Below are positions 1 to 6,069 of a stretch of DNA of 7,493 bases, piece by piece. The stretch covers positions 351-7,843 of the forward strand of contig DDSO01000044.1 in assembly GCA_002343425.1 (NCBI GenBank). Direction: 5' to 3'. A program made the translations under genes and the position numbers. A model generated the notes under the pieces. It was not told the origin of the DNA and ran no database searches. It saw only the letters and a list, made by a program, of their open reading frames with translations. The DNA comes from Brevundimonas sp. UBA2388. Its GTDB lineage: Bacteria > Pseudomonadota > Alphaproteobacteria > Caulobacterales > Caulobacteraceae. Each line of letters opens with the position of its first letter. The stretch's first letter is position 1.

Positions 1-684
1 GTCGATCAGTTCCTCGATCTTGGCCGTCGCGATGGGATCCAGGGCCGAGCAGGGCTCGTCCATGAGGATGACTTCGGGTTCGACGGCGATGGCGCGGGCG
101 ATCACCAGCCGCTGCTGCTGGCCGCCGGACAGGCCGGTGCCGGGCGAGTGCAGGCGGTCGGCGACCTCTTCCCACAGACCGGCGCGCTTCAGCGAGGCTT
201 CAACCACGCTGTCCAGTTCGCTCTTCGATGCGGCGAGGCCGTGGATGCGGGGGCCGTAGGCGACGTTCTCATAGATGGTCTTGGGGAAGGGGTTGGGCTT
301 CTGGAACACCATGCCGACGCGGGCGCGCAGCAGGACGGGATCGACGGACTTCGCGTTGATGTCCTCCCCGTCCATGTCGATGCGGCCGGTGACCTTGCAG
401 CCCGGAATGGTGTCGTTCATGCGGTTCATGGTCCGCAGGAAGGTCGACTTGCCGCAACCCGAGGGACCGATCAGGGCGGTGACCGTCTTGTCCGGAATAT
501 CGAGCGTGACGTCGTACAGCGCCTGTTTGCCGCTGTAGGAGACCGAGACGTCGCGGGCCGCGATCTTGGTCGGCCCCATCGGCGCGGAGCCGTGCACGAC
601 GGGCGGGGCGGCGATCACGGGCGGACCGACAGGCGAGCCGCCGCCTTCGGTTCCGTCCGCCGCGCGAAAGAGATTGAACTTCAT
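1..684 (-). CDS. pstB: Phosphate ABC transporter ATP-binding protein PstB (partial, C-terminus beyond left edge)
   Basis: Cytoplasmic ATPase subunit of the high-affinity phosphate importer; it binds and hydrolyses ATP to drive the PstC-PstA channel. The first 228 residues are present. Visible motifs are Walker [10 protein letters not shown] (about residues 73-81), Q-loop Q128 in [16 protein letters not shown] (a PstB hallmark), signature LSGGQQQR (185-192), Walker B VILMDEP (205-211) and D-loop SALD (213-216). The H-loop histidine and C-terminus lie outside the window. The start is the ATG 6 bases after the pstA stop, with GGTGG 9 bases upstream. This gives a Gly/Pro-rich N-terminal extension of about 38 residues before the usual PstB start. 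An internal ATG at codon 36 would give a more usual N-terminus but has no visible Shine-Dalgarno. It is last of the three pst genes seen, probably co-transcribed with pstC and pstA. Family identity is very secure; the exact start is less so. Confidence 0.96.
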   Translation of the reverse strand, partial: MKFNLFRAADGTEGGGSPVGPPVIAAPPVVHGSAPMGPTKIAARDVSVSYSGKQALYDVTLDIPDKTVTALIGPSGCGKSTFLRTMNRMNDTIPGCKVTGRIDMDGEDINAKSVDPVLLRARVGMVFQKPNPFPKTIYENVAYGPRIHGLAASKSELDSVVEASLKRAGLWEEVADRLHSPGTGLSGGQQQRLVIARAIAVEPEVILMDEPCSALDPIATAKIEELID

Positions 685-690
685 TTCAGC

Positions 691-1977
691 TTACCACCGG
701 CGTTCGAAACGCCGGCGCAGGAAGATGGCGGCGGCGTTCATGACGATCATGAAGGCGAGGAGGACGAGGATGGCCGCAGCCGTCCGTTCGTGGAAGGCGC
801 GCTCGGAGGCGTTCTCCCAGATGTAGATCAGCGAAGGCAGGGCGCCCGTCGGCTCGCCGAGCGAGGCGGGGATGCCCGGGATGAAGCTGACCATGCCGAT
901 CAGCAGCAGGGGCGCCGTCTCGCCCAGGGCGTGGGCCATGGAGATGATGGCGCCGGTCATCACGCCGGGCATGGCCAGCGGCAGGGTGTGCTGGAACACG
1001 GTCTGGGTCTTTGACGCGCCCATGGCCAGGGCGGCCTCGCGGATCGAGGGCGGCACGGCCTTCAGCGAGGAACGGGTGGCGATGATGATGGTCGGAAGGG
1101 CCATCAGGGCGAGGACCAGACCGCCGACCAGCGGGCTGGCGCGCGGCAGGTGCATCCAGTTGATGAACAGGGCCAGACCCAGCAGGCCGTAGATGATCGA
1201 GGGCACCGCGGCGAGGTTGTTGATATTGACCTCGATCAGGTCGGTCAGCCGGTTTCGCGGGGCGAACTCTTCCAGATACAGGGCCGCGCCGACGCCGAGC
1301 GGAATGGCGATGAAGGCGGTGACCAGCAGCATCAGGGCCGAGCCGACGACGGCGCCCAGCACCCCTGCCAGCTCCGGCTCGGTAGAGTCGCCCTTGGTGA
1401 ACAGGCCGGTGTTGAAATGGGCGGCGACCTGGCCGGAGGCCTGCATCCGGTCCAGCCAGCCGATCTGTTCGTCACTCAGGCGGCGCTGGTCAGCGGGCGT
1501 GTCGAGCGAAATCTCGTGCTTGAAATACAGGTCGGCGTCGTCGGACAGAGGGGCCGCGATCGGGACAGTCTGGCCGATCAGGTTGGGATTGTTCTGGATG
1601 CGCTCGGCAGCCGCGAATTTGAGTTCGGACGAGAACAGACCGCGCAACTCCGCGGCCTTGGTCCCCTGGGCATCGTCGGCGATGCCCATGCGCGCCAGCT
1701 GCTGCTCGGCGACCAGCAACTCGAAATTGGTCCCCTGCGGATAGGCGCGATCGACCCGGGCGGGGTCCATATAGACCGGCACGGTGACAGTGTGGGTGTA
1801 GAAGGCCGTGTGGCCCTGTTCGATGATCCGGCCGAGCAGGAGCAGCAGGAAGCCGACCGCGACGCCGATGGCCAGCAGGCCGTACAGCTTGAACCGGCCT
1901 TCGCGGGCATAGCGCCGCTTCAGACCCGCCCGCAGCCGGTTGGCGCGCATTTCAGAGGTGACAGGCGTCTCAGTCAT
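691..1977 (-). CDS. pstA: Phosphate ABC transporter permease PstA, long alphaproteobacterial form
   Basis: Inner-membrane permease subunit that pairs with PstC to form the phosphate channel. It has 428 residues against about 300 in E. coli. The extra length is N-terminal: a basic cytoplasmic start, one membrane segment (about 31-52), then a soluble stretch (about 53-198), probably periplasmic and resembling the DUF3333 region known from alphaproteobacterial PstA. The canonical permease follows from about 203 to 420, with helices near 205-232, 255-275, 282-301, 340-362 and 399-419. The EAA coupling loop is EAALAMGASKTQTVFQHTLP (314-333), which contacts PstB. The segment HALGETAPLL (349-358) matches the conserved GETAPLL of PstA, with His where I recall Arg in E. 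coli. The start ATG overlaps the pstC end by 8 bases (ATGACTGA) and no clear Shine-Dalgarno precedes it, so translational coupling is likely. The domain name is from memory. Confidence 0.96.
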   Translation of the reverse strand: MTETPVTSEMRANRLRAGLKRRYAREGRFKLYGLLAIGVAVGFLLLLLGRIIEQGHTAFYTHTVTVPVYMDPARVDRAYPQGTNFELLVAEQQLARMGIADDAQGTKAAELRGLFSSELKFAAAERIQNNPNLIGQTVPIAAPLSDDADLYFKHEISLDTPADQRRLSDEQIGWLDRMQASGQVAAHFNTGLFTKGDSTEPELAGVLGAVVGSALMLLVTAFIAIPLGVGAALYLEEFAPRNRLTDLIEVNINNLAAVPSIIYGLLGLALFINWMHLPRASPLVGGLVLALMALPTIIIATRSSLKAVPPSIREAALAMGASKTQTVFQHTLPLAMPGVMTGAIISMAHALGETAPLLLIGMVSFIPGIPASLGEPTGALPSLIYIWENASERAFHERTAAAILVLLAFMIVMNAAAIFLRRRFERRW

Positions 1978-3412
1978 ACTGCTGCCGGTAGGTCTGGACG
2001 ATGCGCTGGGCGACGATGTTCAACACCAGTGTGACCAGGAACAGGGTCAGTCCCAGGCCGAAGGCGGACAGGGTCTTGGTGCTGTTGAACTCCTGATCGC
2101 CGGTCAGCAGGGTGACGATCTGGACCGTGACGGTGGTGACGGTGTCCAGCGGATTCAGGGTCAGGCGCGCGGCAAGACCCGCCGCCATGGTGACGATCAT
2201 GGTCTCGCCGATGGCCCGGGACATGGCCAGCAGCATGGCGCCGGCGACGCCGGGCAGGGCAGCGGGCAGGAGGACCCGTTTCACCGTCTCCGACCGGGTC
2301 GCGCCCATCGCGTAGGAGCCGTCGCGCAGCGACTGGGGCACGGCGTTGATGATGTCGTCGGACAGCGAGCTGACGAAGGGGATCAGCATGATGCCCATGA
2401 CCATGCCGGCCACCAGCGCCATCTGGTTCTGCACCACCATCAGATACTGGCCGAGGCCGTCCAGCGGACCGCCGACCAGCAGGGCGCCGATGCCGTTGAA
2501 GAATTCCCGGAAGGCCGGGCCCACGGTCAGGGCGGCGAAGAAGCCGTAGACGACGGTCGGAACGCCCGCGAGGATTTCCAGCACCGGCTTGACCGTCGCG
2601 CGGAAGACCGGCCCCGCGTACTCCGAGAGGTAGATGGCCGAGAACAGGCCGACCGGCGCGGCGACTGTCATGGCGATGATCATGATCAGGAAGGTGCCCG
2701 CGAACAGGGGCAGGGCCCCGAAGGCGCCGGTTGAGCCGACCTGGTCGGCGCGGATCGCGGTCTGGGGGCTCCACTGCGTCCCGAACAGGAACTCAGCAAT
2801 GGGGACCGAGCTGAAGAAGCGAATGGAATCATAGACCAGCGAAGCGATGATGCCGACGGTGGTCAGCACGGCCACGACCGAACAGGCGAACAGCAGCCCG
2901 ACGATCCAGCCCTCGACGCGATTGCGGGCCCGCATGCCGGGGCGGATCTGGCTGAAGACGAACAGGGCGCCGAGCAGGGCGGCGAGGGCCGCGCCGACAA
3001 TGCCGCCGAGATCGAGCATCTGGCCGATCCGCGCAGCGCGCTGGCCCTCGGTAGGCAGAAGCTCGGCGTAGGGCGCCGGCCAGATCTGGACGGCGGGTCG
3101 GCCGGCCCCGACGGCGCGGGCGTCGGCGAAGAAGGCCTCGCGGCGGAACGGCTCGAGTTGTTGCACGGCTTCCGGAGCGCCGGAGGCGGTCATCTGCCGC
3201 TCAATGTCGGGCGAAAAGACCGAGGCCGCCAACAGCACGACCAGGGCCGGGACGGCGGTCCAGATCAGGGCGTAGGCGCCGTGCTGACCGGGGCGGGAGT
3301 GGGGCCGCTCCTTGCCTGGCAGGGTCTTGCCGCGCCGACGCGCCAGCGCCCGGCCGCCGAAATAGGCGGCGACGGCTGCAGCGATCAGGATCGGCAGGAA
3401 AAGCCAGGTCAT
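1970..3412 (-). CDS. pstC: Phosphate ABC transporter permease PstC, long alphaproteobacterial form
   Basis: Second inner-membrane permease subunit of the phosphate importer; together with PstA it accepts phosphate delivered by PstS. It has 480 residues against about 320 in E. coli. The N-terminal 165 residues add three membrane segments (about 1-18, 47-66 and 134-154) with a soluble stretch between the last two, like the PstC N-terminal region (DUF3708 type). The core has segments near 168-196, 235-262, 275-300, 331-349, 385-412 and 446-468. The EAA-type loop reads SLRDGSYAMGATRSETVKRV (361-380). SRAIGETMIV (398-407) carries the Arg and Glu linked to phosphate translocation in the E. coli protein. 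TQWSPQ (212-217) is also typical of PstC. The start ATG has only a weak upstream purine signal, but the hydrophobic N-terminus fits the family. It is first of the pst genes, 136 bases after phoR. Confidence 0.96.
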   Translation of the reverse strand: MTWLFLPILIAAAVAAYFGGRALARRRGKTLPGKERPHSRPGQHGAYALIWTAVPALVVLLAASVFSPDIERQMTASGAPEAVQQLEPFRREAFFADARAVGAGRPAVQIWPAPYAELLPTEGQRAARIGQMLDLGGIVGAALAALLGALFVFSQIRPGMRARNRVEGWIVGLLFACSVVAVLTTVGIIASLVYDSIRFFSSVPIAEFLFGTQWSPQTAIRADQVGSTGAFGALPLFAGTFLIMIIAMTVAAPVGLFSAIYLSEYAGPVFRATVKPVLEILAGVPTVVYGFFAALTVGPAFREFFNGIGALLVGGPLDGLGQYLMVVQNQMALVAGMVMGIMLIPFVSSLSDDIINAVPQSLRDGSYAMGATRSETVKRVLLPAALPGVAGAMLLAMSRAIGETMIVTMAAGLAARLTLNPLDTVTTVTVQIVTLLTGDQEFNSTKTLSAFGLGLTLFLVTLVLNIVAQRIVQTYRQQYD

Positions 3413-3548
3413 GGACGTCCGGGAGAGCAGAATCGGGCCGCCCGGTCGCCCGGTTCGCCCCGCGGCGATAACTGCCCCGGAATGGTCAGCGGATTACGAC
3501 GCCCGGATGACAGTTCTGTTACGCAGGGGGCCGCTGCCGAGCCCTGTG
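3413..3548 (-). promoter_or_regulatory. phoR-pstC intergenic region, probable pst promoter region
   Basis: This 136-base gap between the phoR stop and the pstC start holds no convincing gene. On the minus strand it contains a Pho-box-like element (3496-3513), then a GTTATC word (3472-3467) that could be a -10 element, then GC-rich sequence with two near-copies of CCCGGT(T)CG (3441-3457, plus strand) before the pstC ATG. A gap this long inside an otherwise tightly packed cluster suggests a separate phosphate-controlled promoter for pstCAB, in addition to any read-through from phoR. This is inference from spacing and motif resemblance. Confidence 0.5.
3496..3513 (-). promoter_or_regulatory. Candidate PhoB binding site (Pho box) upstream of pstC
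   Basis: The minus strand reads CTGTCATCCGGGCGTCGT. The first half matches the E. coli-type Pho box half-site CTGTCAT at 7 of 7 positions. The second half, 11 bases on, matches CTGTCAY at 4 of 7. It lies 83 bases upstream of the pstC ATG, in the right orientation. The A/T-rich spacer of the classical box is replaced by CCGG, which is unusual. An overlapping inverted pair ACAG-TT-CTGT (3510-3519) is also present. Confidence 0.45.
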
Positions 3549-4964
3549 TCACGAAGGCGTCACGGCGTCCCGGCGCGGGGCGACCGGGAAGTAGGCGGTG
3601 AAGGCCGCGCCGTGTCCCGGCGCGCTCTCGACCGTCAGGCCGCCGCGGTGCCGGTTGACGATGTGTTTGACGATGGCGAGGCCCAGGCCGGTGCCCTGTC
3701 GTTCGCCGCTCTTCTGGCCCTCGACGCGATAGAAGCGCTCGGTGAGGCGCGGCAGATGCTCGCGCGCCATCCCCGGCCCGTGGTCGCGCACGGTGACGGC
3801 GGCGAATCGCTGGCCGGTCTCGCGGTCCGGGGTGACCAGCGGCAATCGGGTCGCCCCGTCGCCGCGATTCCCGCCCGACCAGGGAGCGGAGGCCTCGTCC
3901 AGCGCGATGTCGGGCCGGATCACGATCTCGACCGCGCCGCCGGAGGGCGAATATTTGATGGCGTTGTCGACGAGGTTCTGGACCACCTGCAGGATCTCGT
4001 CCCGGTCGCCGTTCACGGGGGCGCTGATGTCGCGGTCTTCCAGCTCGATGACGACGTTGCGTTCTGCCGAAAGCACGCTGACCGCATCAACCACATCGGC
4101 GGCGGCGCGGGCGAGGTCGACCCGGCCGGCGGGGGGGATGTGCTCGTTCAGTTCGATCCGACTGAGCGACAGGAGGTCGGAGACAAGCCGGCTCATCCGG
4201 TCGGCCTGGGTCGCCATGATGTCGAGGAATTTGTCCCGCGCCTTGGGGTCGTCGCGGGCGTGGCCCTTCAGCGTCTCGATGAAGCCGGACAGGGAGGCCA
4301 GCGGCGTCTTCAGTTCGTGGCTGGCGTTGGCCAGGAAGTCGACGCGCATCAGCTCCATGCGGCGCACATCGGTCTCGTCGCGCAGGACGAGGAGGGCCAG
4401 AGGGCCTGACTGGGTCAGCTCGAGGGGCTGGGTCACCGCGCGCCAGTGCCGGGTCTGGGCCCCCATGCCCGCATAGTCGGTCGTGCGGGTCAGCCCGCCG
4501 AACAGGGCTTCGTCCACCGCCTCAAGCACCGCGGGGTCACGCAACACCGGGACCAGCAACCCGCCCTCGCGCTGGATGCGCAGCAGATCGCGGGCGGCGG
4601 CGTTGGCCAGGACGATCCTGCGCCCGGCGATGTCGTCAGCCTCGCCGCCCGACACCACGAGGACCGGGTCAGCCAGGGCCTCGAACAGGTGTTCCAGCAA
4701 GGTCGCGTCGGCGCCCTGCGACGTGTCAGATGCGGGCAGGCCGGGCCCCTCGGCCGACGGGGTTCGGGTGGGCGGGGTCCGGTTCAGGAACCAGGCCGAG
4801 ACGCCGATCAGGGCGGCGGCCCCGATCAGCCAGGGCGCGAGAACCGGATGCCAGGCGGCGAGGCCGACAAGCACCGCGACCGCGATCCCCGTGCTGGCGC
4901 CGGCGGTCCACAGGCGTGATCCGGCCTGGGGCGCCACGGGGGATGAGGAGACTTCGTAGGGCAT
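3549..4964 (-). CDS. phoR: Phosphate regulon sensor histidine kinase PhoR
   Basis: Membrane-bound sensor kinase of the PhoR-PhoB system; under phosphate limitation it phosphorylates PhoB. It has 471 residues. Two hydrophobic segments lie near 23-38 and 43-60, with almost no periplasmic loop, as expected for PhoR, which senses the Pst state rather than an external ligand. Residues about 85-195 look like a PAS domain. The HisKA domain has H-box ASHELKTPL with phospho-acceptor His216. The ATPase domain has N-box NLVDN (330-334), G1 box DHGPG (394-398), F-box ERFYR (409-413) and G2 box GTGLGLA (424-430). A Gly/Pro-rich stretch of roughly 30 residues (about 352-384) sits between N and G1 boxes. 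An in-frame TGA directly precedes the ATG, so this is the most upstream ATG possible; no good Shine-Dalgarno is visible. The position directly before pstCAB supports PhoR over other kinases of this family. Confidence 0.92.
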   Translation of the reverse strand: MPYEVSSSPVAPQAGSRLWTAGASTGIAVAVLVGLAAWHPVLAPWLIGAAALIGVSAWFLNRTPPTRTPSAEGPGLPASDTSQGADATLLEHLFEALADPVLVVSGGEADDIAGRRIVLANAAARDLLRIQREGGLLVPVLRDPAVLEAVDEALFGGLTRTTDYAGMGAQTRHWRAVTQPLELTQSGPLALLVLRDETDVRRMELMRVDFLANASHELKTPLASLSGFIETLKGHARDDPKARDKFLDIMATQADRMSRLVSDLLSLSRIELNEHIPPAGRVDLARAAADVVDAVSVLSAERNVVIELEDRDISAPVNGDRDEILQVVQNLVDNAIKYSPSGGAVEIVIRPDIALDEASAPWSGGNRGDGATRLPLVTPDRETGQRFAAVTVRDHGPGMAREHLPRLTERFYRVEGQKSGERQGTGLGLAIVKHIVNRHRGGLTVESAPGHGAAFTAYFPVAPRRDAVTPS

Positions 4965-5002
4965 TCACGCTTTCATGGGACGCGCGACTCGTGTCGGCGA
5001 AC

Positions 5003-5022
5003 ATGACACGGATTTGATGACA
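5003..5022 (-). repeat. Two direct TGTCAT words, 14 bases apart, upstream of phoR
   Basis: Plus strand ATGACA at 5003-5008 and again at 5017-5022, so the minus strand carries TGTCAT twice in direct orientation ahead of phoR, the nearer copy 38 bases from its ATG. TGTCAT is the core of the PhoB half-site. The centre-to-centre distance is 14 bases, not the 11 of a standard Pho box, so this is a candidate PhoB autoregulatory site with atypical spacing, or a coincidence. Confidence 0.45.
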
Positions 5023-5024
5023 AC

Positions 5025-5048
5025 GCGGCATCGGGGCCCCGAGACCGC
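5025..5048. repeat. 24-base imperfect inverted repeat with perfect 12-base core TCGGGGCCCCGA
   Basis: The core TCGGGGCCCCGA (5031-5042) is a perfect palindrome. It is flanked by matching outer arms GCGG (5025-5028) and CCGC (5045-5048), with two mismatched pairs between core and arms. It lies directly next to the candidate -35 of the rightward operon, a plausible place for a dimeric regulator. No uridine tract follows, so it does not look like an intrinsic terminator. Confidence 0.5.
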
Positions 5049-5077
5049 TTGTCAAACGTCCTTTACACACCTAATCC
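5049..5077 (+). promoter_or_regulatory. Candidate housekeeping promoter for the ABC exporter operon
   Basis: TTGTCAA (5049-5055) resembles the Caulobacter -35 TTGACGS. CCTAATCC (5070-5077) partly resembles the Caulobacter -10 GCTANAWC. The 14-base gap is within the 10-14 range of that consensus. The -10 match is only moderate. A transcript from here would have a leader of about 25 bases before the ATG at 5110. Confidence 0.35.
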
Positions 5078-5097
5078 TGAGCCGAACAGACACGGGC

Positions 5098-5104
5098 AGG
5101 GGAG
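5098..5104 (+). promoter_or_regulatory. Ribosome binding site fixing the ABC ATPase start
   Basis: AGGGGAG lies 5 bases before the ATG at 5110. The same reading frame is open further upstream, from an ATG at 4975, but those 45 codons show no protein-like pattern and the family homology begins just after 5110. This site therefore decides the start. Confidence 0.8.
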
Positions 5105-5109
5105 AGATT

Positions 5110-6069
5110 ATGGCGGCGGCGTTGACGCTCGAAGGGGTGAGCAAACGGTACGGCGACTTCCAGGCCGTGCGCGATCTGAGCTTTCAGGTCGAGAAGGGGA
5201 CCATCTGCGGTTTCCTGGGGCCGAACGGGGCCGGCAAGACGTCAACCATCCGCATGATCCTGGGCCTGCAGGGCGTGACCTCAGGCCGGATCGGCATCCT
5301 CGGGGCCGACGACGGCCGCAAGGTGCGCGACCGCATCGGCTTCCTCCCGGAGGAGCGCGGTCTCTACAAGAAGATGACGCCGGTGGACGCCATCGCCTTC
5401 TTCGGCGCCCTGAAGGGGCTGCCGACGGGCGAGGGACGCAAGCGGGCCCGTGAAATGCTGGACGCCCAGGGGCTGGGCGGCTCGAAGAACAAGAAGATGA
5501 AGGAGCTGTCCAAGGGGATGGCCCAGAAGGTCCAGCTGATCGCCTCGGTGGTGCACCGGCCGGAGTTCGTGATCCTCGACGAGCCGTTCTCGGGCCTTGA
5601 CCCGGTGAACCAGCAGGGGCTGGAGGCGGTGATCCGCCAGCTGGCCGCGGACGGGGCGACGGTGCTGTTCTCGACTCATGTGATGCAGCACGCCGAGCGG
5701 CTGTGCGACAAGGTCGTGCTGCTGGCGCGCGGGCGAAAGGCCTTCGAGGGCACGGTGACCGAGGCGCGGGCGACCTCGAAGCGGTTCCTCGAGCTGGAAG
5801 GCGCCATCGAGGCGTCGCAGGCCGCGGCCCTGCCGGGCGTCAGCGGCGTGGAAGTGGTGTCCGAGCATGACGGCGTGCGGGTGCTCAAGGCGGCGCTGGG
5901 ACAGGGTGGTCGGGGTCAGGAGGCGCTGAAGGCGGCCTTCCTCGGCGGGCTGGACGTGCGGCGGTTCGAACTGCGCGAGCCGAGCCTGCACGACGCCTTC
6001 ATCAGCCTGACCGGCGACAATCCCGATATCGACCAGTCGGTGAAAGCCGGCGCGGAGGCCGCCCGATGA
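5110..6069 (+). CDS. ABC-2 type exporter ATP-binding protein, NatA-like
   Basis: Cytoplasmic ATPase of a two-gene ABC exporter; it would power the permease encoded next to it. The 319-residue protein has Walker A GPNGAGKTS (37-45), signature LSKGMAQK (133-140), Walker B FVILDEP (153-159), D-loop SGLD (161-164) and H-loop His190 in FSTH. The usual Q-loop is replaced by IGFLPEERGLYKKMTP (76-91), a form typical of the NatA-like ATPases I know. Residues about 215-300 form a C-terminal accessory domain, ending in EPSLHDAFISLTG, as in the DUF4162-bearing members. The start is set by AGGGGAG 5 bases upstream. The stop overlaps the next gene start as ATGA. The substrate is unknown: NatA of Bacillus exports sodium, but the family is broad and that function should not be assumed. 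All catalytic motifs look intact. Confidence 0.92.
   Translation: MAAALTLEGVSKRYGDFQAVRDLSFQVEKGTICGFLGPNGAGKTSTIRMILGLQGVTSGRIGILGADDGRKVRDRIGFLPEERGLYKKMTPVDAIAFFGALKGLPTGEGRKRAREMLDAQGLGGSKNKKMKELSKGMAQKVQLIASVVHRPEFVILDEPFSGLDPVNQQGLEAVIRQLAADGATVLFSTHVMQHAERLCDKVVLLARGRKAFEGTVTEARATSKRFLELEGAIEASQAAALPGVSGVEVVSEHDGVRVLKAALGQGGRGQEALKAAFLGGLDVRRFELREPSLHDAFISLTGDNPDIDQSVKAGAEAAR

Larger units (their letters stand above)
4965..5109. promoter_or_regulatory. Divergent phoR / ABC exporter intergenic region
   Basis: These 145 bases separate the phoR start (leftward) from the ABC ATPase start (rightward) and must hold at least the rightward promoter. It contains three TGTCA-type words (5004-5008, 5018-5022 and 5050-5054), a 24-base imperfect palindrome (5025-5048), and a shared TTGTCAA/TTGACAA word (5049-5055) readable as a -35 element on either strand. 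I find no good -10 match for phoR on the minus strand. Confidence 0.6.

Noticed and set aside
148..1014. Long plus-strand open frame opposite pstB and pstA
   Set aside because: It is antisense to two secure genes, its product is Gly/Asp/His/Arg-rich with no family resemblance, and such frames arise routinely in high-GC DNA.
1150..2734. Two long plus-strand open frames (1150-2034 and 1940-2734) opposite pstA and pstC
   Set aside because: They are low-complexity products rich in Gly, Asp, Gln and Arg, with no ribosome binding site worth noting; they mirror the codon pattern of the permease genes.
3434..3444. CGGGCCGCCCG as a terminator hairpin between phoR and pstC
   Set aside because: The palindrome leaves a single-base loop, has no T-tract, and is easily explained by the GC-rich composition.
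3411..4409. Plus-strand open frame of about 330 codons covering the pstC-phoR gap and phoR
   Set aside because: It lies antisense to phoR, whose motifs are all intact, and its translation shows no recognisable domain.
5031..5042. TCGGGGCCCCGA as an intrinsic terminator
   Set aside because: It sits in a divergent promoter region with no gene ending nearby and no T-tract on either strand; an operator-like role fits better.
4726..5070. Minus-strand open frame overlapping the phoR start in another frame
   Set aside because: It is Arg/Pro-rich with no family resemblance, and it conflicts with the secure phoR reading frame.
4975..5109. Upstream start for the ABC ATPase at 4975
   Set aside because: It would add 45 codons running through the divergent promoter region. 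The ATG at 5110 has a strong ribosome binding site and matches the family N-terminus.
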